Shown here one piece after another: positions 1 to 11,100 of a DNA stretch of 64,000 bases (positions are counted from its first letter, which is position 1; every line of letters starts with the position of its first letter). The translations under genes were made by a program, and so were the position numbers. The notes below the pieces were generated by a model, which made no database searches, was not told where the DNA came from, and saw only the letters and a program-made list of their open reading frames with translations. The DNA comes from Dastarcus helophoroides. Lineage: Eukaryota > Arthropoda > Insecta > Coleoptera > Bothrideridae. Location: positions 20,674,536 to 20,738,535 of the forward strand of contig CM053326.1 of NCBI GenBank assembly GCA_028583605.1, in the 5' to 3' direction.

Positions 1-504
1 GACTTTTGAAGTTTTTTTATTTAAATTTTACGTGTATTCTAGAAAGTTATATTTAATCTCAAAAAATCATTTTTTCTCGATGCGTGAAAGAAAAAATCGA
101 AATTCCGAATTTACAATTGAAATTGCGAAAAAATCCAATTTTTTATGTTTATAAACAAAACGTTTACAAAAAAAATTGTAATGTTGTTTTTTTAATAAAA
201 AAAAAAAAATATTAAAATTTCGGATAAAAAGTATGACGTCAAGTTAAAATAAAAAAAAAATAAAATGTTAACGTTTCGAAGTATACAATCAAGGTTTCAA
301 ATTCTTTCGTAGCCTTTCAACTGTAAACTTGAAGTGCGACGAGAAAAATCATATCCAAAAGTTAGATTTCGAAACAAAGGCCAAACATTTTTCATAAGTT
401 AGGAAAATTACTCTTAATGTTTTTTTTATAGAATCCGACGTATTAAGTTTTGGATTTCAAAACAACTACTTTAATAAATCATTATTATTATCTTTATCCT
501 TTTG
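1..504. other. AT-rich upstream region without a gene
   Basis: I see no open frame or recognisable element here. The DNA is AT-rich with poly-A and poly-T runs. It ends at the promoter of the small CBM14 gene. Confidence 0.5.
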
Positions 505-535
505 TATATAAATTACGTGCAACTTGCATTCAGTT
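505..535 (+). promoter_or_regulatory. TATA box and arthropod initiator of the small CBM14 gene
   Basis: TATATAAA lies at 505-512 and an arthropod-type initiator TCAGTT at 530-535. The A of the initiator is 27 bp downstream of the first T of the TATA box, the usual spacing. The ATG follows about 52 bp later at 584, giving a short 5' UTR. The motifs are seen directly; promoter use is inferred. Confidence 0.7.
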
Positions 536-583
536 GCGCACGTTACCATTTAATTTTAATTTCCACCTCAGCACTATTCCACC

Positions 584-2639
584 ATGAAACCAATTATTGT
601 TTCATTTTTGGTAAGTTTGCTTTAAGCTGACAACATTTTTATTTCACAATTCGATAATTTCTATCAGTTGGATTTTTATATTTTAGAAAAAAATATTTAC
701 ATATTTAAGACTTGTACTTGTTAAACAATTTCTTAAATTGATGGATCTTACCAACACAATTAAATACATGAAATGTGACAAATAATTATTATAATTGAGA
801 GCACTTAAAAAAAATCCAGTAAAGAAGGCTTTTCAAGCTATATTGTAGCAGAATTAGTCTCTGAGCAGAATCGATGCTGTAGTGGAATCTAAATTAGAGA
901 AGAATTGATACTGTAGTTGAATCTGTAATATTGTATCGTAGAATGGCTACTAGGGCAGAATCGATATTGTAGGGAAAATGGCTCGTGACTTTTTAAGATA
1001 GGAGGACACCAGAGTGGGGGTCCGGGGATTCATACACCAACCAAATTTTTTGCAAAATATGCTTCCACATCTTATCGAAAATTAAACACAGAAAAATATT
1101 GAAAAAAAAATTGCTCATCGTGTTGTTTTATTTAATTAACTTGTTTTAAAGTCAAATCCATTCGACATACCTGAAATGAGAGAAATAGGCAGACAAAACA
1201 GAAAAGGGCATTTTGCATTCTACCCGCACAACCAATCTGCTAAACTGTAATAGCTTCTGTCGAGCATTCTTAATGCGATTTCATCAGTTTTCGATTTACT
1301 TTCTGCTTCTTTAATTAGTAAATCTGGTGTAGGAGGACCTAGATTTTTTAATTTAATCTGAATATCATGAATCAGTGTTTTATTTCTTATCAGTTCCATT
1401 CTGTAACGAACGGAATTTATAACTGAAGTAGAGCTTAAAGCACAGAAAGTGTAATAATATTTCGCGCACGCAAAGGCTATCGTTATACGCTCCAGATTTT
1501 CGAGAATCGGGAAATGCATGGAGAGGGCCAACCGGTAACGTGACCTGCTGCATTACAGCAGCCGCGTTTTATTCATACTACTTTGCCATCGTTTCTGAAG
1601 AATTCAATCAAGGGGTTGCAGGGCTCCATGCGAGATTACTGAGACTACAGGGTCAGCTAAGGTGACAACAGACCCAGCCAAGATAACAACAGGCCCAGAC
1701 TGGATAACAACGGACTGAGATTTTTAAAGTTACACTCTGTATCTTAGTGAATAACTATTGATTTTCAATTTTTGATATGTTTGACAATAACTAGTATTTA
1801 CTATGAAATATATCAGAAAAATTAGATACAAATTAGATATTTGCAGCTGATGTACCTATTGGAAAAAAATTGTTACGAGAGTAGTGCTCCATCGCTCTCC
1901 TTGCAGCAGCCGCCACTGACTGTAGTAGTAGAATCAATGCTGCAGTATGGATTCAAATTTTAACTGAAATAAGTTCGTTGCTTCTTTTGCTAACCAATTA
2001 GATTAGGATCCTTTGTCAGTTTTGCAGACAATTTACCTATCGCCTAATTAGTGATGTAGTAAAGTGCAAAATCTTAATTTGTACCTTATTAAAAGTTATC
2101 GTATTTCAATATAACACATAGCTTAAAATCTACTACTAAACTCGAGTTCAAAATAGATTGGGTTGAAAAATTCAGACGTTCTTATTAGACCCTGGTGTTT
2201 TTTTAAAAAATTGTCCCGGTTGTTTTACTAATATCCGGTTGAATTTCAGGCGATTCTGTTTGGGGTCTACATGGTGGCATTCTCTGCGGATCCCTATACA
2301 TGCACTGTGCCCGGAAGATTTCTCAAAGCCAATGAAAGCTGCTCCAGTTATTACGCTTGCATTTCGTATCGAGGAAATTTGATAAAGAGCGATTACGTGT
2401 GTCCCAACAGGATGGTTTTCAATCCGGCCACGCAGCTTTGTTCCGCCGATGCCGTTTGCATTAATGACTACTGCAAGAAGTACGAAGATGTTTACTACCG
2501 ATACATTCCAGACCCCAATAATCCAAATGGTACCACTTACATTGATTGCTCTAATCCGGATTACCCTATAGTGCTGTGGTGCGCTTATGGGAAGTTTGTC
2601 CCTACAATCGAAATGTGTTACGATGTACCTGCAAAGTAG
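584..2639 (+). CDS. Small secreted chitin-binding (CBM14/peritrophin-A) protein, two exons
   Basis: Exon 1 is 584-610 (MKPIIVSFL) and ends at a GTAAGT donor. Exon 2 is 2250-2639, after a TTTCAG acceptor, in phase 0. The joined protein has 138 residues: a hydrophobic signal peptide (about 1-22), then a CBM14 domain with cysteines at 27, 40, 46, 60, 73 and 79. Their spacing, C-x12-C-x5-C-x13-C-x12-C-x5-C, fits the family. A second half with cysteines at 84, 109, 120 and 132 looks like a divergent, cysteine-poor second CBM14. CBM14 proteins bind chitin in the peritrophic matrix, trachea or cuticle; the tissue cannot be read here. The in-frame ATG at 2271 is internal and would miss most of the signal peptide. 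The 1.6-kb intron holds a degraded hAT element. A mariner-type element starts 23 bp after the stop. The giant mucin-like gene downstream, on the other strand, shares the CBM14 domain. Confidence 0.8.
857..972. repeat. Short degenerate tandem repeat (CAGAATCGATGCTGTAG)
   Basis: A motif close to CAGAATCGATGCTGTAG recurs about three times at irregular 35-50 bp spacing inside the intron. A related copy (AGAATCAATGCTGCAG) lies just after 1926. The hAT-like element at 973-1918 therefore appears to have inserted into this tandem repeat and split it. Confidence 0.5.
973..1918. mobile_element. Degraded hAT-type element in the intron
   Basis: The right end reads GCCGCCACTG, ending at 1918. This is the same terminus as the large hAT element at 36,538-41,480. 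The left end retains GGCTCGTGACTTTT near 980, but its first bases are decayed. The flanking octamers (near 966 and 1919-1926) match at about 6 of 8 bases. A 103-codon open frame on the minus strand (1220-1531) lies inside; I do not recognise it and cannot show it is a transposase remnant. Confidence 0.45.
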
Positions 2640-2662
2640 TTAAGTTTGGATTCTTTTAAATA

Positions 2663-3462
2663 CAAGGGTGGGCTGAAAAGTAATACACACATGCTTGTAG
2701 TACCACCAAAATGTACATTAAAGTATTTAAGCTTCAAAGTCATTTAATTTCCAGCATAGTTTTAAAGCTAACGTATTTTTCTCAAAGTGTAACAAGTTTG
2801 TTTCATTCTGTCCACGAACAATTTTTCCACTGTTCTTAAATCTAGTATTTGACAGCTATCTTCAACCTCGTCGTTCGCGGTGTAAGGATTTTTCTTGCGG
2901 TCGCTCAGGACGGAGGAAGAAAATAAAAATCGCAAGGCGAAAAATCATGGGAGTAAGGAGAATGTCAAATCGAGTAAAACTTCAGTCGACACCTTCTTTG
3001 GATATTTCAAGGTGGTTTGCGGTACGCTTTTGTGTAATTGTCGCTCATTTTGAATCGAATCGTCGACGAGATAGCGATTGTTTGTCGTGGTTACATCAAC
3101 GTCCATCTGTGGCAGCGATCAAAAATCCGCCGCGTTTCATTAACATTTATGGCTTCTTTAGACCCCCAAAGACAAAATTTTACTACTTATCGATTTGCAG
3201 TAGACCTATCAACAGCGACGGTATGTCAGTAGGAGTCACTTTTTAAGCAGTTAAAAATTCGATAACAGTACGCTGTTTATCTTGCCTTGACATAGCCCTA
3301 AAATACGTCTTTATATTTCTGCTTTTCAAAATACGCCATATGAATTCAACGACCTCAAACCTTTGCATGTGTATAAAAAGGAAACGTCACATCCTGCGCT
3401 TTTGAAGATCATTTCTTTCCTGATGTGCAAGAAAGTGTGCATTACTTTTCAGCATATCCCCG
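2663..3462. mobile_element. Non-autonomous mariner-type element (about 800 bp)
   Basis: Terminal inverted repeats share the core GCTGAAAAGTAAT followed by (A/G)CACA. The left copy is at 2663-2699 and the right copy, inverted, at about 3427-3462. Both are flanked by TA (2661-2662 and 3463-3464), the target duplication of mariner/Tc1 elements. Full-length mariners are about 1.3 kb, so this is deleted or a MITE. The two overlapping open frames inside (2947-3246 and 3038-3232) show no transposase motif I can recognise. An AATAAA at 2922-2927 could serve the upstream gene. Confidence 0.75.
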
Positions 3463-3464
3463 TA

Positions 3465-4048
3465 CTTACTCGATATGTACACAAGAATCTTGTATAAACT
3501 TAAAACTAAATTAGTTATACTTATAAGATATTCAACGACTCATTTTACGCTTTAAAATGTGATCAGTCTAATAAAAATATTGATCGAATCTAGACTCTTA
3601 TTTCTTATCATACTTGATTTAAGTAATTCCCTTACATCCAGTCCTGGAAACATTGCCTTATGATGGTTCCTTCGGTAAAACAACTAAAACAAGAACATAA
3701 TGAATATCAGTGCAAATTGCAAAACACGAAATTAAGGAACATTTGACAAAATTTAGGTTTTTGGAGGTTAGGTTTTCAATTGCGGGATTTACCCGATTAA
3801 TGCTCATATTCACTAATGCCAACCCTATAATTTTTACTATGGATCTACAATTTTTTATAATTCATCCCAGTTTCTAGTTTAATATATCCAAAATCTTCAG
3901 GTTTTTGACTTTTTATGTTGTGAAATTTGCTTCGCAACTAGGCGACGTTAATGCTCTTACATTGGAAAAGGGGTTTTAAAGCACCTTTGTTTTCAATTTT
4001 TGGGATAATCCCCATAAAATCTTTTAGATTATATTTTGAAAACAAAAA
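3465..4048. other. Intergenic, nothing recognised
   Basis: AT-rich DNA with no supportable open frame or terminal repeat. A TTAATGCTC motif near 3797 and 3948 may be an outward extension of the neighbouring inverted-repeat element. Confidence 0.4.
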
Positions 4049-5262
4049 TGGACCAGAAGTAATGGTACATAGAGCAATTGTAGATTTTTCATATAAAAAT
4101 AACGTGATTTAGCCACATTTACCTTACACCAAAAGTTGATATTAACCGAGATACAATTCAAAGTTGAAAAAAAATAGTCAAGAAATTTGGCAGAGGGGGG
4201 TTTCTTTGGTCAAGAAATTTTAATTTGCTAAGAGATTGCCAGTAATTCATAGGGGGCGCCACCTGCGCTACCCTGTATTATTCTAAAGCATCATAACTTT
4301 TTTGTGCCTCCATGTACACTTATTTTGAATAGACACTTTTATTTACCTACATTTGAATGCTAATACAGGCAACCCTTTTCAAGATGTTTGCCGTACGTTT
4401 ATTTCAAGTTATAAAAAAAGTGAAATCCTTCGGAGTAGATTTCAAAATAAAGGTAATATAACTGACTCTAAAATAGTTTATATCAAATATAACTCCACTG
4501 ACATCATTATTAGGCATATTTTTTAAATTTCTAAAGCTAATTTAAATAAAATACCAAAACAAATTTTATTTTCAAAAATAAATATTCGAAATGACCTTTG
4601 TCATGTAAAGGGATTGTACACAATTAAAAATCTGGCTGTCTTTTATTGAAATTCATATCCAAAATCTACTTTGACCACCCAATCTATTAAAATTTTCTTA
4701 TGCAGACTCAGAGATTATATCTCACAACAACTCTATGTTAGAAAATAAATTATGTCTTTATTTTTTACATTTTCTTTATTGAGATTTTCAAAATTTAGGA
4801 AGTAATATTATCATCAAAATAATATTTGACATAAATTACTTTTTTTACCTTGTTATTATTTTTTTTCAATCCTACTTCGAAAATTTAATATTTTAAGTAA
4901 TTTAAACTTTGAAGGCTAATACAGTTGCTCATATCAACTTTCAGAATTTATACCTTTTGTACGTAAAAAATATGGGGAAATTAAATTACTCATTTAAAAT
5001 TAATGCACGTTGGTATACAAAAAAAGTTAGGATGATTTAGAGTCATGCAGGATAGTGCAGGTAGCGCCCCCTTTGTGCCAAATTTCGTGCCTATATTACA
5101 ATTTATTCAATAGTTATACGAAAAAATCGAGTTTTTTTTTTTGACTTTGACACCCTGTATCTCTGTTAATATCAACTTTTGGTATAAGGTAAATGTAGCT
5201 AAATAACATTATTTTTATACGAAAAATCTACTCTTACTCTGTACACCATTACTTATGGTCCA
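4049..5262. mobile_element. Element with ~230-260 bp terminal inverted repeats
   Basis: The left arm (about 4049-4310) and right arm (about 5035-5262) are imperfect inverted repeats. Shared landmarks, outside to inside, are TGGACCA.AAGTAATGG, TTTACCTTA.ACCAAAAGTT, GATATTAAC.GAGATAC and GGGGGCGC.ACCTGC. The central ~720 bp is AT-rich and non-coding. The long arms and lack of a transposase suggest a non-autonomous DNA transposon; I cannot name the superfamily. No clean target duplication was found. Confidence 0.65.
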
Positions 5263-5674
5263 TCTTCTATATGTAAAGTTTAAAATTTAAGAAAAAATTG
5301 ACAATTCTGGGAAAAATTTGATTTTTGAATATGAACATTAAGTGTACTGTATTTTAAGAAAAATGTAAAATTTTCAAGTTCAAACAGAGTTCTAGAAAGA
5401 AACAGCGTAATTTAAGATAAAACGCTCTAATTCTCTAGCCATAAGCTCGAAAGTTTCAGTAAAAATATTTTAACAGAAACTTGAAATTTATTTTGAAAAA
5501 TGGAATTTGAATTTAAACTATCGTAATTTTAAAATAAGTTAACATTTCTAGTAAAGGTTTTCATTTTCAATATCATATTAAAATATTAGCAAAAACGTAA
5601 AAATTTGTGGCAAAAAAATTGAAGATAATTTTTTAAGTCAAATTCCAAGTTTTACGAAAGAGGTAATAGTTATT

Positions 5675-5757
5675 TATGATACAAGTGTTAAAAGTGACAT
5701 TTTATTTTGTGAGTGGGGAACGAACAAAATAAAATCACTTTTAACAAGTGTATCATA
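5675..5757. repeat. Hairpin-forming inverted repeat
   Basis: Arms at 5675-5710 and 5724-5757 pair over about 34 bp with a few mismatches and a 2-nt gap, around a GC-richer 13-nt loop. The AGTGTTAAAAGTG-type core is shared with the palindrome at 6849-6896, so both may be subterminal hairpins of one foldback-type element of roughly 1.3 kb. Confidence 0.7.
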
Positions 5758-6643
5758 CAATATTTTTTGTAAAACTGTTAAATTAAAAGAGAAAATGCTG
5801 TCCCTAAGGTTGAATTTTAGATTTCTTGTTTGCGTGTTGAATTACATATTTGACATTTACATCTGACAATCAAGTCAGGTATTGGATAAAGTGTAACTAA
5901 GTAAAACAATTGTAAGTTGTTTAATGTTAATTAGTAACCACAATTGAACCTGTCCTAAAATATTGTAGATTTTATGGCTAATAAACATGAATTTTGAAGA
6001 AAAGATTGGAAATTAAAGCAATTTTATTATTCCATCTGATGTTGAAGACTGAGATTTATTGCTCCAGAAATCGGGACAAAAATATGATGGTATGAAATAA
6101 AGAATCTAGCGGATAACTTCACTAAAAATATATTTTTGGTTTACGCCGAATGAAATTCCAAGTTTTGGAATCTCTCTATGATAAAAGCTAGTTTTTAAAT
6201 CAAACTAGGATATAAGCAAGTATTAACACCAGCGTACAAGATTTTTTTGAATGAAGCTCCAGACACCAAATATGCAGTAAAAAGTTGCGTCAGTTTTTGG
6301 ATTATTTGGAGTCTGCCGCTCTCAAGGATTTTGTAAATTAACACTGGATTATATTGAAAAATCTTTGTTTTATATTATGAAGACTAAAAGCAACATCCGT
6401 CCTGGTTTTTGCACGGATTACTTTGCATAAATACCTCTGCAATTACTTTTCAGGAAAACTAAAATAAGTAACCGTTCAGATTGTAATAGTAATATTAATA
6501 TTATAAATAAATAATTTATAACTATTTTGAATGTTTTAATGTTTGGAAACACAATATTGTTGGACCAGTCCGTTCAACCAAAAAAATATCTTTCTAATTT
6601 TACCAGTACAGCTTTCTATTTTATATTGCATATTGCTATATAT
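5758..6643. other. Interior of possible foldback element, no intact gene
   Basis: No open frame above background. A stretch around 6210-6350 reads as protein-like in shifting frames, which could be a decayed coding remnant, but I cannot assign it. Confidence 0.3.
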
Positions 6644-6840
6644 CAGTGTTTCCTAAACAGTGGGTCACAACTCGGCAGCGGACCACAAAAATAAAATACC
6701 AGGCTGTAGAATTGTCTTCATACTCACAAATGATTAGTTCTTTCCAGCATTAAGATATAATTAAAACATCTTTTAGTGGGTGGCGAAGGGAAAATATTAA
6801 AAACAACCGGGTTAGGGCAAAAAAAGTTTGGGAAACACTG
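6644..6840. mobile_element. hAT MITE (CAGTGTTTCC termini), 197 bp
   Basis: The left terminus CAGTGTTTCCTAAAC (6644-6658) and the right terminus, inverted (GTTTGGGAAACACTG, 6826-6840), match at 14 of 15 bases. This is a characteristic hAT end. The flanking octamers, 6636-6643 and 6841-6848, agree at 6 of 8 positions, as expected for an aged 8-bp target duplication. Confidence 0.75.
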
Positions 6841-6848
6841 CCATATTT

Positions 6849-6896
6849 ACTTTTAACACTAGTGCGAAAAAACTTTTTCGCACTAGTGTTAAAAGT
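6849..6896. repeat. Perfect 23-bp palindrome with 2-nt spacer
   Basis: The arm ACTTTTAACACTAGTGCGAA continues with three more A and is repeated exactly in inverted orientation at 6874-6896, with only 2 nt between the arms. It directly abuts the hAT MITE. Confidence 0.85.
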
Positions 6897-6925
6897 GTTT
6901 TTGTCACGTGTCATTATAAAAGTCA

Positions 6926-6957
6926 ATTTTTAGTTCACTTATCAATGAACTAAAAAT
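6926..6957. repeat. 12-bp inverted repeat
   Basis: ATTTTTAGTTCA at 6926-6937 and TGAACTAAAAAT at 6946-6957 form a perfect 12-bp stem with an 8-nt loop. It is followed by TGTCACTTTTAATAGCAG, related to the hairpin cores upstream, and may belong to the right end of the foldback-type element. Confidence 0.6.
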
Positions 6958-6981
6958 GTCACTTTTAATAGCAGTTTTACA

Positions 6982-8069
6982 AAAAAAAATTTTAGGATTT
7001 TCAAATTTAAAACTTTTTGTTTAAATTTCGAATTTTGTGAAAATTGTAACTAAATATTAAAACAATTAATTTTAACTTTTGATTTTAGTTTAAAACTCTG
7101 CAAAAAAAAACAAAATTTATAAATAAAAGCGAAGTTTGGAAAAATTTTAAAATTTCTAGGTTAACGTTGAATTTTTAAGTAACAAAGAAATAATTGCAAA
7201 TTTAAATTTGTTTTATCAATGATTTAACATTATTAATATAGTTTCTGATTCTAAATATTGGTCAATTACATAACTAAAAAGTAATAAAAAAAAAGATTTA
7301 AATAACAAGCAGTATTTGTTTAGAATATATTCACAAATAAAAGCGGAAAATTTTAATTTATAAAATAACAAGGTCGACCCTTAAATAAAGCCAATACCGG
7401 AACTTACTGTAATGTCGAAAAAAACACGGAAAAATTATGGATTAAACAAACTATTACAACAAATAAACCCGATAGTGTAATATAAACAAGCTCTTCACAT
7501 TTTCCAACGTTTTTTTTTTTTCATAATAATATACACAGAACGATGTAAAACAATGTCTAATATGTCTGGAATTAAAGAGCCATATAGATAAGCTTACTTT
7601 TTATGGCATCAGCAACAAGAACTAGCTTTATCTAATTTGCCAAATATAAATTTATTACTTTGTTATCACTCTATTGACACTTTAATGTAGCCTAGAATGA
7701 AGTTAAAAGTGAACAATGTTTCTCAATAAAGGTAAGATTTTTCTTTCTTCAAATGACCTACATACAATTTCTTGAATATTATTTCTTTAAAAATTTTTTT
7801 ATATTTATTGATGTGAATAAATGCGTTCCATTCCTAATCGGATTCTTGAAAAATTACACGAAAGAACGGACAGAAGCTTTTTATGAAATACAAATAATCC
7901 CATTATGTTTATCGACAAATAAAGAAATAAGAATTACGAATAAGTCAAAGGACGAAAAACTAATTAATTAATAATAAGTAATTTTTAGGGAAATATTGAA
8001 AAAAATACTAACAATCATAAATTATTTATTAGATATCTATATTTTAATACAAATGGAAAAATATTACAT
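6982..8069. other. Intergenic, nothing supported
   Basis: AT-rich DNA. The 72-codon open frame at 7753-7971 has an AT-driven composition (Phe, Ile, Lys, Asn) and no motif, so I do not call it a gene. Confidence 0.4.
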
Positions 8070-8079
8070 TTTATTTATT
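8070..8079 (-). terminator. Polyadenylation signals of the mucin-like gene
   Basis: Two overlapping AATAAA hexamers (TTTATTTATT on the plus strand) lie about 55-64 nt past the stop codon of the mucin-like gene. Confidence 0.6.
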
Positions 8080-8133
8080 TCGTTAAATACATATTAATTA
8101 TATCACAAAAACAGATCATATAAAGCAACTGGA

Positions 8134-11100
8134 TCAAACTTCTTCGGAATAATCATCGTTATCGTCATCGAAAGGACATTTTACCAAACATTCATTTCGA
8201 CATCTCTTCAACTCCCTGTCAAACAATTTGAACACGGGACAAGTTTTCACTTCCTTAACCAGTTCATCCCCAACATACTTGCAAATGTAATACTCGCGAC
8301 AGTTAGTTTCCGCTGGGAACTTCCCAGTTTCCGTACATTCGAAGGGATGGAAATCCTGCTGACACGTATCCGATTTCACGCATCTTCCCTTTTCGGCGTT
8401 AAATTCGTTAAACGCTGGACATCTGTACTGTTTAATTTCGTATCTATTATAAACAGATTTCCATGTACACTTGTAATATCTGTTGCAATCCGTTGGGTGA
8501 GGGAAAGTTCCTGATTTGGGACATTTTAAATCTGGGTCGCCGGGACATTGGACGGGATCGGTCGTACACCGTTCATTGGAAGCATCGTATTGGCTTCCTT
8601 CAGGACAGTCCATTACAACATCCACCAAGTTGAAAACGGCATTAACGCAAACATGGAATTTAGTACAGTCTGTTGGATCTGGATATTTACCGGGCTTGGT
8701 ACAATTGAAATATGGCGAAACTGTTGTACTGGAAGAAATATGTGATGTGGTAGTATGAGATGATGTGGAGAATTGAGAAGTTGTGGTATCACTATTTTGA
8801 GTTATCGTAGTAATAGATTCACCACCTGAAGGACTAGCGTTTGAAGTTGAATCAGTAACTCGGTCCGTAGGCGTTGTAACCTTTGTAGAAGTGTAAAGCC
8901 CTTTCGATGGAGTCTCTGTTTCCGAAGGCGTTGAAGTCTCGGTCCTAATTGAGGACGTTGTAATTATACCACTGTTTGACGTGCTAGTGATATCCCATTT
9001 AGTTGAATTTTCTGGCTCTGTAGGTGTAGAAGTGTCGGTTCCAACAGAAGATGGCAACGTATCCGTACCTTCCTTAGGTGTTGAAGTTTCGGTTGCACTA
9101 GATGGCACGGTGGACGTTGTTCCTTCACTTGGTGTCCTTGTAATAGGCCATTTAGTTGAACTTCTCAACTCTGACGGTATTGAACTTTCAGTTTCGACAG
9201 AGGATGTTCCTTCACTTGGTGTGCTAGTGACAAGCCATGTAGATGAACTTCCTGGCTCTGAAGATGCTACAGTATCAGTTCCAACAGAGGGTGTCGTGGT
9301 TGCTGCTCCTCCAGTTGTTGTGCTGGTAACAGGCAATGTAGATGGGGTTCCTGATTCTGAAGATATTGAACCTTCTGTTCTGGAGGATGATATTGTTGTA
9401 TTTGTTTCGTCACTCTGTGTACTCGTAACGGTCCATTTAGACGGAGTTCCTGGCTCTGAAGGGGTTAAAGTTTCATTTCCAACAGAGGATGTAGTGGAGC
9501 CCGTCCCTTCATCTCCACCCGTAACAGGCCATCTAGATGGAGTTCGCGGCTCTGAAGGTGTTGACGTTTCAGTTTCAACAGAAGGTGTAGTGGACGCTGT
9601 GTTTTCTTCTGGTGTGCTAGTTACAGACCATTTTGGTGAAGATCCTCGTTCGGTGGATGTTGAAGTTTCAGTTTCAACGGAAGGTGGAGTAGACGTCGCC
9701 TCCTCATGTGTTGTGCTACTGACAGGCCACGTAGACGAAGTTTCAGATTCTGTAGTTGTTGAAATTTCAGTTTCGACAGATGGCGTAGTATTTGCTGTTT
9801 CTTCACTTGGTGTACTAGTAGCGGGCCACGTAGATGAGGTGCCTGTCTCTGAGGGCGTTGACCCTTGTAATATAGTGGAGGTTTTTGTTGTTTTTGTTCT
9901 TTCACTCCATGTGCTAGTGGCGGTCCATTTAGACGGGGTTTCTGGCTCTATAGGACTTGATGTTTCAGTTCCCATGGTAGGTGTGGTAGAAGCCGTTCCT
10001 TCATTCGGTATGCTAGTGACAGGCCATTTAGTAGAAGTTCCTGGTTTTGAAGGTGTTAAAGTTTCAGTTCCAGCAGAGGGAGTGGTGGAACTTAATCCCT
10101 CACTTGGCGTGCTAGTGGTTGAAGTTCCTGGTTCTGTTGGTGTTGAAGTTTCAGTTCCGACAGAAGGAGTAGTAGCTGTATCTTCACTTGGTGTGCTAGT
10201 GATGGGCCATTTGGTTGATGTTATTGGCTCTGAAGAAGTTGGAGGTTCAGTTCCAACCGAAGGTGTACTAGACGCTGTTCCTTCTCTTGGTGTGCTGGTG
10301 ACAGCCCGTTTAGTTGAAGTTCCTGGTTCTGTAGGTGTTGAAATTTCAGTTCCGACAGAAGGTGTAGCAGTTGTATCTCCATTTGGTGTGCTAGTGACAG
10401 GCCATTTGGTTGATGTTATTGGCTCTGAAGAAGTCGAAGTTTCAGTTCCAAACGAAGGTGTAGTAGATTCTGTTCCTTCACTTGGTGTGCTGGTGACAGG
10501 CCATTTAGTTGAAGTTCCTGGTTCTGAAGATGTTGAAGTTTCAGTATCGATAGAAGGTGTAGTAGTTGTATCTTCACTTGGTGTGCTAGTGCCAGGCCAT
10601 TTGGTTGATGTTATTGGCTCTGAAGAAGTTGAACTTTCAGTTCCAATGGAAGGTGTAGTAGAGGTTGTTCCTTCACTTGGTGAGCTGGTAACGGGCCATT
10701 TGGTTGATGTTATTGGCTCTGAAGAAGTTGAAGTTTCAGTTCCAATCGAAGGTGTAGTAGAGGTTGTTCCTTCACTTGATGTGCTGGTGACGGGCCATTT
10801 AGTTGATGTTCCTGGTTCGGAAGGTGTTGAAGTTTCAGTTCCTACAGAAGGTGTGGTAGTTGTATCTTCACTTGGCGTGCTAGTGACAGGCCATTTGGTT
10901 GATGTTATTGACTCTGAAGAAGTCGAAGTTTCAGTTCCAACCGAAGGTGTAGTAGATTCTGTTCCTTCACTTGGTGTGCTGGTGACAGGCCCTTTAGTTG
11001 AAGTTCCTGGATCTGAAGATGTTGAAGTTTCAGTATCGATAGAAGGTGTACTAGTTGTATCTTCACTTGGTGTGCTAGTGCCAGGCCATTTGGTTGATGT

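Noticed and set aside
1220..1531. 103-codon minus-strand frame in the intron
   Set aside because: No recognised domain. It lies inside a degraded hAT-like element and has no transposase motif I can identify.
2947..3246. Two overlapping plus-strand frames
   Set aside because: They sit inside the mariner-type element and show no transposase motif.
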